Source of the DNA: CAVSUR01 sp963731285
GTDB taxonomy: Bacteria; Actinomycetota; Actinomycetes; Streptosporangiales; Streptosporangiaceae
Assembly (NCBI GenBank): GCA_963731285.1
Contig: CAVSUR010000009.1
Span: 399,798-463,797, forward strand
Direction of reading: 5' to 3'
Length of the DNA: 64,000 nucleotides
This document shows, piece by piece, positions 56,631 to 64,000 of this stretch. Numbering within the stretch: position 1 is the stretch's first letter; each line of letters opens with the position of its first letter. The notes under the pieces are model-generated. The model did not search any database and was not told where the DNA came from. It worked only from the letters and a program-made list of their open reading frames with translations. Both the position numbers and the translations under genes were made by a program.

Positions 56631-56771
56631 GCGGCGCCGGGGGCGGAGGCCAGGGCGGCGCCGGTCAGATAGCCACAAGCCGGGCACCAGTACCGGCGGG
56701 CATCGGGCGGGAGTGCTCGGCGGGCGGGCGTCGATGCGGATCGCCAGATGCGCCGGGTCGGGGATGGTCAC
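56627..56771 (-). pseudogene. Small zinc-knuckle protein of element 1, frame broken
   Basis: Begins GTG 56771 (TIPDPAHLAIRIDAR) overlapping the preceding stop (GTGA). After one frame change it ends RYWCPACGYLTGAALASAPG at TGA 56627-56629. The CPxCG knuckle is characteristic of the small proteins found between tra and its promoter in these elements. Function unknown. Confidence 0.5.
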
Positions 56772-57009
56772 CGGGGGCCGCCCCACTCGGCCACGCAGCA
56801 CACGGCCACGCCGCGCCGCACGAGCGGCAGATCAGCGCGGTCTCGGTGATCCCGTCGCCGGTATCTACGTCCTCGGTGGTGATGTCGAGGGAGCGGCAGT
56901 CGGGGCAGATCGGTTCGTGGGCCAGGACCCGGAATCCGTCCGCCGGGCGCGGGACGGGCCGAGCACGCGGGCGCGGGCAATGGGGCGGCGGTAGCATGGG
57001 ACATGCCAC
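56768..57009 (-). pseudogene. Small zinc-ribbon protein of element 1, frame broken
   Basis: Start near 57004-57009. The central part reads VLAHEPICPDCRSLDITTED, then TALICRSCGAAWP, giving two C-x2-C pairs 24 residues apart as in a zinc ribbon, and ends WGGPR at TGA 56768-56770. Two frame changes. Function unknown; typical small gene of the transfer region. Confidence 0.55.
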
Positions 57010-57024
57010 GACTCCAGTTCTCGG

Positions 57025-57414
57025 CTACGGGAGTGCGGGATGGCTGGCTGGCCGGGCCGGGAGATTGCCGTCTCCCAGGCCCGGCACTCTCTCGTCAGGA
57101 GGCTTTGCGGGCATGGTCGGCCGGAGTGATCTGATCGGCGCGGAAGCGCGGACGATCTCGCCCTTGCGGTTCACCCACGGCGCGTAGACCAGCCGGACCG
57201 GGGCCACCAGGTCGTCAGCGGCCAGCTCGGGCTCGTCGCCGGGGACCTCGACCCAGATCGTCTTGCCGAGCGGCGGGTGTCATCGATCGCGGTCAGCCGC
57301 ACGACCCATATCGGGCGGCCGTCCTTGGTTGTGGCATCCGCGCCCTTGATCTGCTTGCGCCACGCCGGTCCGCCGCCCGGAACCGGTAACGTCGGTCTTG
57401 ATCTCGGTAAGCAT
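57025..57414 (-). pseudogene. Conserved AICE accessory protein, frame broken
   Basis: First gene of the minus-strand transfer operon. ATG 57414 opens MLTEIKTDVTGSGRR; then WRKQIKGADATTKDGRPIWV and VRLTAIDD, and after a further frame change APVRLVYAPWVNRKGEIVRA and SAPIRSLRPTMPA. The beta-rich, basic sequence may be a single-strand- or partner-binding protein. Not a named family to me. Confidence 0.5.
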
Positions 57415-57543
57415 GTTGCGTGTCCTCTTGTGGGCCCTCGGGGCGGTGTCGGCGCTGCTTTGCGCCAGCACATGCAGCTTCCGGTAGGCGCGTCTCGGCG
57501 GTGCGCCGTCTCGCCTCGCCTTCGCCTCATCTGGCGGAAGGCC

Positions 57544-57561
57544 GTCTCATAGATGTCTCAT
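57544..57561. promoter_or_regulatory. Candidate operator between the transfer operon and the regulator gene
   Basis: GTCTCAT occurs at 57544-57550 and again at 57555-57561, 11 bases apart, one helical turn. It sits in the divergent gap between the transfer operon and the regulator, 48 bases before the regulator start. Same-face repeats here fit binding by the regulator. Confidence 0.45.
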
Positions 57562-57608
57562 TTGTTAGGCTGAGGGCGACGGCGAGAAGCGCTTCGGAGG
57601 TAGCAGCG

Positions 57609-58877
57609 ATGACTTCCTCGCCCGTCCGGTTGAAGGTCTTACTCCAGCAGCGTCACTGGCAGTCGCACGCGACGTTCTGCGCCCAATACGACAAGGCCGC
57701 TCGCGTCATCGATCCGCGCCTGGCCGGGTCCTATCCCAGCCGGGCGCAGCTGCACCGCTGGCTGTCAGGCAACGTGCAGAACCTGCCGTTCCCCGACCAT
57801 TGCCGGGTGCTGGAGGCGATGTTCCCGGACTGGACGGTGGCGCAGCTTTTCCAGCCTGCTGATAGCGGGGCGGCGATTCCGCGGGGCGCCGCGCAGCGCA
57901 GGCGGTGCTCCGCGTAAGGACATCGGGCAGCTTCTGGGCATGGTCGAAGCGGGCTGCTGCAGCCGGATACCGCACCACCTGCGTGGGGGCCGGCGGGTGC
58001 CGCCGATCAGCGGCCGGGCGCGGGCGCGCTGGTGCTGGCCAGCGCGATCAGCGACTATGCCCGCAGCGAGGACAGTCCACTGCTCGGCTGCTGGGCACGA
58101 GGCTTGTGGAGCTGAGCCGCCAGCTCCGCTTGTCCGATGCCGAGACCCGGCAGCTCGCGGCACTGGCGGGCAATGTCATGGAGCTTGAGCTGGGCCTGAG
58201 CATTGACATCGACGATCAGGGCCGGGTGATGTGTTGTACGAGCACGACCTGATCAATCTCAGTGAACGGCCGTGGGCCGGATGCCCCGTGAAGTCTGGTT
58301 CCAGTACGCCGACGGACCGATCGCGATCACCCCGACCAAGCACAATGACCGCGCCATCGTCATCCAGCGCATTCACGATGCGGGAGCCTGGCCAAGTTCG
58401 CGTTCAAGATCTCGCCGCCGCTGGGCCGGGGAGCGGACCGTGGTCCGCTATACGTGCGAGGGCGGGTCTTTCATGATGAGTGGTACTGGCGGCAGATCAT
58501 GCCCCGCTACACCCGCCGCTACACCCTGACCGTCCGGCACTGGGCTTCAAGCGGCTGAGCGAATGCACGGCCATGTCGAGCACCCGGACGGGTCGGAGGC
58601 GTCGGTCACCGAGGGCCTGCTGTGGGACTACGATGACCACGGCGTCAGCCTCACCCTGGCGGCCGACTACCTGCGGCCCGGGCAGACCGTCGAGCTTCGA
58701 TGGGACCCGATAGTGCCGCTTCGTGACCAGATCGAGCAGGCCCTGCGGGCCTGGAACGCTCACGAGCTGGCACGCGGCGCCCCGGCCGTCATCGACTACG
58801 ACTGCCACCCGCAGGGCCCGGACGGCAACCGAGCCCGCCGACCGGTTGACGACCTTCAACGCGCTTCAGCGCGCTGA
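57609..58877 (+). pseudogene. Helix-turn-helix regulator with long C-terminal sensor-like domain, frame broken
   Basis: About 420 residues in all. The N-terminal DNA-binding part, intact from ATG 57609, reads VRLKVLLQQRHWQSHATFCA and SYPSRAQLHRWLSGNVQNLP, a pattern seen in actinomycete regulators with an unusual XRE-like fold. It continues across five or more frame changes with LVELSRQLRLSDAETRQLAA, MELELGLSIDIDDQGRV, NLSERPWAG, AIVIQRIHDAGAW and a C-terminal beta domain (MHGHVEHPDGSEASVTEGLL, then LAADYLRPGQTVELRWDP). It is followed at once by an HExxGH protein, so the two may form a repressor and its protease. Confidence 0.65.
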
Positions 58878-59888
58878 AACAGCAAGCTGAGCCAGGAAGC
58901 ACCCGCGCTGGCTGAGCGGATCGAGCGCACCTGCTGTACCTGCGGGCGCTAATGGGCGAACGGCCCGAACTGGACGACTACATCCACCGCACCCAGGGCT
59001 GCCATGCACGCGGCTGGCCCGAGCCCTACATCCAGAACGCAGGCAACGTCGCCCGCCACCACCTAGACGACCTCGGCATCGGCTGGAGCGCCGACACCCG
59101 CAAAGAGCTGGAACACATCGAAGGGCCAATCGACACCCACGACGCGGCCGACGCGATCCGGGACGCGGCGGCCAAGTACGAGCCGCAGGTCCGGGCGCTC
59201 ACCGGATCGACCGCAACGTATGACCTCAGCATCGAGACGCCACCATCAACGCCTACTGGGCGTTCTGGACCGATGGCTGCGGCTCCAGCGTCGCTTACGG
59301 CTCAACCTCAAGGAGGCCAGGTTCACCGAGGCCCACGCCCGTCAGTTCGCGCTGCACGAGATCCTCGGCCACGGCCTCCAGGGCGCCAGCTACGCCCAGC
59401 GCTGCGCCAACGAGCCCGTCCCGTGGATCCGGCTGCTGTCCGTCCACACCCCCAGCAGATCATGCTCGAAGGACTCGGCCAGGCCCTGCCGCTGTTCGCC
59501 ACCCCCGACGACAAGCTGCTCGCCACCCGGGTTCGCATCGACCACTACACCCAGCTCGTGCGAGCCGCGCTGCACATCGCGCTCGGCACCGGGGCCAGCA
59601 TCATCCAGTGCGCCGACTATGCCCGCGCGCACGTCCCGTTCTGGACCGACGCCGACATCGCCGACTTCCTCACCGACCGCGGCGCCGACCCGCTGCTGCG
59701 CTCCTACCTATGGTCCTACCCGGCAGGCATCGACTGGTTCAGCCAGCTCGCAGCAGCACCAGCCGAAGCCCAGGCGCAGCGTCCTGGAAGCGGCTTACCG
59801 AGACCCGCTGACACCGAGCCAGATGGCGGAGCTGTGGCCAGCGGGAACAGCGTTCGGCGGACCGGGACCCGGCCCTAGATTCGCGTAG
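58868..59888 (+). pseudogene. Putative HExxGH metallopeptidase paired with the regulator, frame broken
   Basis: About 335 residues in three frames. ALAERIERT, then MGERPELDDYIHRTQGCHAR, WPEPYIQNAGNVARHHLDDL, YEPQVRALTGSTATYDLSIE, and the zinc-binding site RQFALHEILGHGLQGASYAQ. Further on: QIMLEGLGQALPLFATPDDK and DPLLRSYLWSYPAGIDWF. H-E-x-x-G-H with a Glu in the following helix-rich region (LLEGL-type) is compatible with a gluzincin fold. I know no named family for it. It is probably cytoplasmic; no signal peptide or membrane helix. Confidence 0.62.
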
Positions 59889-61098
59889 CCCTCTTGTGCC
59901 TGGCCTCACTTGATCCTTTACACGCCCTAGACATTTTGCACCGCTCTGGGGCTTCTTCTTGGCGGAGGTATCCTAATCCGCTACACGCTGGCTGGTAACG
60001 ACGCCCGCTACGATAAAGGCGTGCCCGCGTCAGATGGCTTCGGTTCCGCCTCAGCTTGTCCATGGGGTGGAGCCGGTTCTGGAACTGGCTGGGTAAAGAG
60101 GAGTCGGTCGACCAGCCGTCTAGCGTCCGGATGGCGCTCGGGCACTTCCGGCGAGAGCACCGAGACGACGACCCCGATGGCAGATAGCGCCTAGATGCCG
60201 ACTCAGTTGCCCTTGAGTGATCCCCGGATCCTGCCGATAGTGCCCGGATCTGTCCCGGGTGTGCTGGTTTAGCATGCCTGTCCGGGTGCCCACCGGGCGA
60301 GGGCGAGAAAGCCGCCTCTGTGCCCTTTGAACTGTCTAGCCCGTGCGGATGTTTCCCAGACAGCGCTCAGCCAGACCTTGCCGCAGGGTGCTTTCGTTCT
60401 TGGTCTGGCCGCCAGACCCCGCCTGAACGCGTGGCCCTCTGAGCTGTGACAAATCCCTCTACGGTCTTCAAGGGCACGGCCTACGGCCGCGCCAGCCATC
60501 GGGCCGCGCCCGGTCCCGGACGTGAACGCAGGCCAGAGGCAGCGGGCCACATCGTGAACGAGGCGAAGATCAGCAGTCGACAGCGGCACGGGAAGCAGGG
60601 CCGCCGCTGGTCGCGGGGGCGGCAGTCCTGCCCGCTGCCTCTGCGCTCGGGGCGCCCGGCGCGGGCAACTGCCGCCAGCGCCCGGCGGCCCCGCACCCGG
60701 CCGCCCGACGCGACCCGCCGCCACGAACCCCGCACCCCTGACCGCGATCACTCAGACCGGGCGAGCCGTCCTCCGGCGTCCGCGATCGTGCCACCGAGCC
60801 AAGATCACCGTCAAGGGCACGGCGCTGCGCGCCGCGTCGGTTGCTGCGCAACCGCAGACCCTTGAGCAGGTGATCTTGTTCGGCTGGGACCGGCGCCTAT
60901 CAGGAGGACGGGGGAGGAGACGCGGCGTTTTGACACTTAAAGGGTCAAGATCGGTGGATCACGGGCAGGGCGCGGGCGGGGCCGCGCTGCACTGCCTGCT
61001 GCGACCGGGCAACGCCAACAGCAGCACAGCCGCTGACCTGCCCGCCGCCCTAGACTTACTGCTGGCCCAGCGGCCCGTGCCGCTATTACAATACATAT
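59889..61098. other. 1.2 kb with no convincing gene
   Basis: After the peptidase gene there is no ORF with family resemblance. Long open frames exist on the minus strand (60269-60751) but have no convincing start, composition or homology and look like GC-rich shadows. One possible short ORF is listed separately. Base composition drifts from GC-rich to AT-rich near 61080. This may be the origin or cargo-remnant part of the element. Confidence 0.5.
60062..60187 (+). CDS. Possible 41-residue small protein
   Basis: ATG 60062 to TAG 60185-60187. It opens MGWSRFWNWLGKEESVDQPS and ends REHRDDDPDGR: a Trp-rich amphipathic start and a charged tail. No upstream ribosome site is convincing. Kept only because the composition looks protein-like and the surrounding frames do not. 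Confidence 0.25.
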   Translation: MGWSRFWNWLGKEESVDQPSSVRMALGHFRREHRDDDPDGR

Positions 61099-61314
61099 AT
61101 GTATAGACACCATATGTTGCACCTGGGTGTATGGCTGCCAATTATTATTGTAGTTGCTATATTGATCTTCGCCTTTGAAATATGGATGATTGTTGATGCA
61201 GCCATAAATAAAGGGATTACCGATAAAGCAAAGGCTTGGTGGATAATCGGTATGCTTATCATCCATCCATTTGTCGCAATTGCCTACTTTTTTACTGACC
61301 ATCGTAAACGCTAA
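61099..61314 (+). CDS. AT-rich small membrane protein (PLDc_N-like)
   Basis: 71 residues from ATG 61099 (or ATG 61114). Two hydrophobic segments (LPIIIVVAILIFAFEIWMIV and WWIIGMLIIHPFVAIAYFF) flank DAAINKGITDKAKA, and it ends DHRKR. The layout matches the small PLDc_N membrane domain. Codon use is sharply AT-rich (many ATT, ATA, AAA) in a genome that otherwise uses G/C in nearly every third position, and the DNA just before the start is ATATATG-like. It must be a recent import with the element; the donor is unknown. Confidence 0.7.
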   Translation: MYRHHMLHLGVWLPIIIVVAILIFAFEIWMIVDAAINKGITDKAKAWWIIGMLIIHPFVAIAYFFTDHRKR

Positions 61315-61572
61315 GCTCTGAGCTGCTGGGTGGGCTTAGCGAAGTCCTTGGCAACGAATGATTAACTGAGTGACGGTCGCCGTGTTCCTCCATGGATTCC
61401 CACGGACAACCGTGGACAGTCTCAGCAGGCCCGTTAGCTTGCACCGAGGGGACAGCCGTGCCCGCTACGTGCCCGATGGGGAGGTCACCTGGGGTGCTTC
61501 GCAGGTACTCACGGACAAGCCAACAGGACCGCCTATCTGCGGCTGTGCCGGTGAGGCGCGCTCCTACACTCA
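61315..61572. other. Non-coding right end of element 1
   Basis: No gene seen. It contains the right-hand copies of the CGTGCCCG repeats (61457-61478) and leads into the att copy. Confidence 0.5.
61457..61478 (+). repeat. Right-end copies of the 11-base repeat
   Basis: CGTGCCCG at 61457-61464 and CGTGCCCGATG at 61468-61478, the latter identical to the left-end repeats at 52168-52189, about 95 bases from the right att. Probable integrase arm sites. Confidence 0.6.
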
Positions 61573-61614
61573 TTCCCAAGCTGATAGTGCGAGTTCGATT
61601 CTCCTCACCCGCTC
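61573..61614 (+). other. Second att copy (tRNA-Gly 3' half)
   Basis: 42 bases matching tRNA-Gly 52058-52099 with two substitutions (G to A in the T-arm and G to C in its 3' strand). Only the 3' half is present, so it is not a tRNA gene. It marks the junction between element 1 and element 2. Confidence 0.87.
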
Positions 61615-61695
61615 TCATCATGAAAGATCCAGGTCAAGCCCAGGTGCGGCTACGGCGTCGGCTGGCACGTCACGGAACTCGCCAGAACGCGCCTC

Positions 61696-61716
61696 CGTGC
61701 CATTAACGTGCCATTA
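61696..61716 (+). repeat. Two tandem 10-base repeats at the left end of element 2
   Basis: CGTGCCATTA at 61696-61705 and 61707-61716, the second overlapping the int stop. They are equivalent in position to the CGTGCCCGATG pair of element 1 and share its CGTGCC core, so they are likely arm sites of the second integrase. Confidence 0.5.
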
Positions 61717-63051
61717 GGCCGTCGGGGCTGAGAGTCTCCGGTGAGGCGTCGTCGCTGTCCGGTCCCGGTTTTGCTCGGCTGCCGCATGCGCGTCGATAGC
61801 ACGGGTGATCGCGGCGTCAGCGCCGCGGGCCCGGTGCTGATAGATGATCGCGACGCGCTCGCTGTCGTGTCCCATCCGGGCCATCAGGTCCCGCAGCCCG
61901 GCGCCGCCGGTTGCCGCCCATGCGTTCCCGGCATGGCGAAGATCATGAAAGTGCAAGCCCTGAGCCCCGATCGCGGCGGCGGCGCGCGGCCAGCCTGCCG
62001 CCGGTTGGAGTTTCCGCGGCGCAGCGGCCCGCCCAGCGGGCCGGTGAAGAGCAGACGTCCGGGCCGGGGCGGCGAAGGCAGCCATGTGGTCGTGCAGGGC
62101 GGGGAGGATGACCTGCGGGATGCCCGGCCACCCGCCGACCGGCCCGGGATTTGGGCGGGCCGAGCACGAGCTCACCCGTGGACCGCTCGACAAAGGCGGC
62201 GCCACACCGTATAGCACCGATGTTCAAGTCGATATCACAGCGCCGCAGTGCGGTTGCCTCGCCCCCCCGCAGGCTCGCGAAAGCAGCGAGCAGCACCAGG
62301 GCGCGATAGCGCCGGTCAGTCTCGCAGTCAACGCGGCCAGCATCGGCCAGCGACCGCAACTCTGCGTCGGCGGCTTTCCTGGTGGCGTAGCTGCCGGGAG
62401 CGGCTTGCATCCGGCCGTCCTGACGGAAGCGCAGGCGGTAACCGTTCCCAGGCACCTGGCGGATATTGCCGGGCGGGCGGCAGCCCACTCGCTCGGCCAG
62501 GGCGAAGACCTGCGCCACCGTCAGCACAGGCCGCTCGGCCGAGTGCTCGCTGCCCGCGCCGCGGATGCTGAACGGGTTACGCGGCAACAACTTGTCATCC
62601 TCGACAGCGGTAGCGAGCACCGCGTGCAGCAGCCGGTAGGACTTTGCTGCCATCGTTGCCGAAACACCGTTGCCGATCAGTTCTGCCCGCCACTGCCGCA
62701 CGGCCTGAGGTGTGATCTTCCCGATCGGCAGGCCGCCGAGATACGGCGTGACATGCTTGGCCATCAGCCAGCGGTACAGGTCCGCGGTTTTGGCCGAAGG
62801 CCCGGCCGCTGGGTAATCCAGTCCGCGGCGTAGTCCCGCAGCCTGACCTTGGCGGCTCGCGGGTCAGTCCACCCGCCGCTGATCAGCTGGGCCTCGACTA
62901 GGGTCAGCACCCGCTCAGCATCGCCTTTGCGGTCGAAGGTCTCCGGGTGACTGCGCAGCCGCCCGTCCGGGCCGAGGTAACGGGCTTGGTACCGACCGGA
63001 TGGCAGCCTGCGGACATTGCCGAAACGCCGGTGCCCTTCCCTATTCGGCAT
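61714..63051 (-). pseudogene. int: Tyrosine recombinase of element 2 with an inserted second arm-like domain, frame broken
   Basis: Integrase related to that of element 1 (RRLPSGRYQARYLGPDGRLR, VRQWRAELIGNGVSATMAAK, HFHDLRHAGNAWAATGGAGL, MARMGHDSERVAIIYQHRA). Its catalytic domain is interrupted after VFALAERVG by about 60 residues, PGNIRQVPGNGYRLRFRQDG and YATRKAADAELRSLADAGRV, which resemble the N-terminal AP2-like arm domain; the core resumes at DRRYRALVLLAAFASLRGGE. Two or three frame changes (near 62790 and 62200). ATG 63051 overlaps the xis stop (TGATG). Confidence 0.85.
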
Positions 63052-63294
63052 CAGGCACTCCTCTTATGATCTTGCAGAACGTCCCATTCGCCCAGCGGCC
63101 GGACGCGGCCAGCCTCGATGAACGCGGCGATATGGACTCGGCGATATCGGACTCGGCGACCGCACATGACGGCCCAGCCTGACAAAAGCGATCCGCCGCT
63201 CAGCGATCCGCCGCCGGATGAACCGCACCGACGTACTCATCCGCTCGGCCGCCAGCTCCACCGTCAGCAACTGGTCCAATTGCGTGCCGGTCAT
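63051..63294 (-). pseudogene. xis: Excisionase-like protein of element 2, frame broken
   Basis: ATG 63294 begins MTGTQLDQLLTVELAAERMS and continues RFIRRRIAERRIAFVRLGRH. After a frame change near 63130 it ends EAGRVRPLGEWDVLQDHKRS at TGA 63051-63053. Same winged-helix type as the xis of element 1. The start overlaps the rep stop (ATGA). Confidence 0.78.
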
Positions 63295-64000
63295 GCGGCT
63301 CTGCCTTCTGCCGGAAGTTCTGCACTGGCCTCATAGGCTGGTCGTCTGGCTCGTCGAGTGTGACTTTCAGCCGGGCGCGGTCGGCGACGATGTGCAGGAG
63401 TCGTTGGTCGGGGGGCAGGTAGTCGTGGTCGGAGGGGGTGACGACGTGCCAGGTGTAGCGGGCCGGGTCGGGTTCGTCCAGGCCGAGGGTTTCGATCAGC
63501 CAGATTTGCGGTCGCCGCGGTGGTCGGCGAGGGTCTTGCCGGACCATTTGCGGGAGGTTAGTACCCGCCGTCCGGCGTAGCCGAGGTGCTCGGGCCGGTG
63601 GGCTTTGCCTGTGCACTGGCCGGGGATCAGCCCGGCGCGGGCGCCTTGGGCTGGATGCCGTAGCGGAGCCAGTTCGCGCAGGTGGGCGAGCATGGCTCGA
63701 ATCTCAGCGTGTCGGCCAGCCGCTCCACATGCGTCCGCTGGGCGTCGGTGCCGGGGTGGTGGCAGTCGGCCACGTTCTTGGTGATGTACTTGGTCAGGTA
63801 GCGAATGCACCGGGGGGCGTCCTTGGACCCGGCTAGCACCCCCTCGGCGTGGAAGTCCGGGCCGAAACGGGCCACGTGCAACGGCTGATCATTGGGGCCA
63901 AGGGCGTCGAGGGCCTGATCCCATGTGGGCAGCACTTCTCCGGTCGCCGGGTCCAGGTAGGTGCCGAGATCCTCGTGCCACACCCACGCAATCTTAGCGG
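63291..64000 (-). pseudogene. Replication initiator of element 2, C-terminal part, frame broken and cut by the window end
   Basis: Only the C-terminal part lies in the window. It reads MWHEDLGTYLDPATGEVLPT, PRCIRYLTKYITKNVADCHH, CSPTCANWLRYGIQPKAP, HLGYAGRRVLTSRKWSGKTL and DPARYTWHVVTPSDHDYLPP, and ends ELPAEGRAA at TGA 63291-63293. The YLTKYITKNV block is typical of AICE Rep proteins that carry a relaxase-like nuclease. Two frame changes. Unlike the Rep of element 1 in sequence. Confidence 0.75.

Larger units (their letters stand above)
52058..61614. mobile_element. Integrative element 1 (AICE type), 9.6 kb, between tRNA-Gly and an att copy
   Basis: Bounded by 42-base direct repeats of the tRNA-Gly 3' end. 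It contains, from the tRNA outward on the minus strand, integrase, excisionase, RepSA-like replication initiator, FtsK-like transfer protein and four small accessory genes, then a plus-strand regulator/peptidase pair and cargo. This is the standard gene set of actinomycete integrative and conjugative elements of the pSAM2 type. Matching 11-base repeats lie just inside both ends (see the repeat entries). Most genes have broken frames as given. Confidence 0.87.
61573..64000. mobile_element. Integrative element 2 (AICE type), left end only
   Basis: Directly after the att copy lies a second int-xis-rep set in the same order and strand as element 1 but clearly different in sequence. The element runs past the window end. 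This is a tandem integration at the same tRNA-Gly site. Confidence 0.83.

Noticed and set aside
60269..60751. 160-codon minus-strand ORF
   Set aside because: Low-complexity Arg/Ala/Pro translation, no start signal and no family; equally long frames exist on the other strand.
61573..61614. A second tRNA-Gly gene
   Set aside because: Only the 3' half from the anticodon loop onward is present; it is the att duplication.

Overview
The window is chromosomal DNA from a very GC-rich actinomycete. Several blocks follow Streptomyces gene order: otsB/otsA; metM-metO-csp-groEL2; csp-MFS-DUF3027-DUF2530; citA/serC with pdxH. The lineage is Streptomyces-like or Streptosporangiales-like; I cannot name a species.

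Layout. 1-6.5 kb: an acyltransferase, a mycosin-like protease, a SAM hydrolase family protein, DUF3263, and the trehalose genes otsB and otsA, nearly all with broken reading frames. 6.6-10.9 kb: a SAM-I riboswitch in front of a threonine-synthase homologue (best read as MetM) and a sulfur carrier (MetO), a cold-shock gene with terminator, and groEL with twin CIRCE operators. 11-28.3 kb: intact housekeeping, transport and stress genes: a HAAS-like membrane protein, a second Csp, two MFS transporters, a MarR regulator, thpR, serC, citA, pdxH, a DtxR regulator, a PAS-GAF-SpoIIE phosphatase, a thiolase, hsp20 with an HspR-like gene, and dcd. 28.6-30.6 kb: a sensor-less histidine kinase with two NarL-type response regulators. 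30.6-43.4 kb: a ten-gene minus-strand exopolysaccharide operon in which nearly every junction is a 1-4 base stop/start overlap. It contains an unexpected RtcB-like protein. 43.5-47.2 kb: a phosphoesterase lipoprotein, then a formyltransferase, a PIG-L deacetylase and a glycosidase-like lipoprotein. 47.3-51.8 kb: two tandem paralogous secreted beta-helix/FN3 proteins that share an upstream inverted repeat. 52.0-64 kb: a tRNA-Gly gene used as attachment site by two tandem integrative elements of the actinomycete AICE type.

How parts work together. MetM and MetO would make homocysteine from O-phosphohomoserine and a thiocarboxylated carrier, under SAM control. The exopolysaccharide operon supplies sugar-nucleotide modification (CapD-like dehydratase, DegT aminotransferase), glycosyl transfer, a phosphoglycosyl transferase, flippase, ligase/polymerase and chain-length control. 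The neighbouring deacetylase and formyltransferase could convert an N-acetyl sugar to an N-formyl sugar. The first AICE carries int, xis, rep and tra on the minus strand. A divergent plus-strand pair, a DNA-binding regulator and an HExxGH putative peptidase, resembles an ImmR/ImmA-type switch.

Quality caveat. Reading frames are broken by apparent single-base indels in 1-6 kb, 43.5-49 kb and 52-64 kb but are almost all intact in 6.8-43.4 kb. Conserved sequence continues across each break, so most look like sequencing errors rather than decay. Such genes are typed 'pseudogene' here only because they are broken as given.
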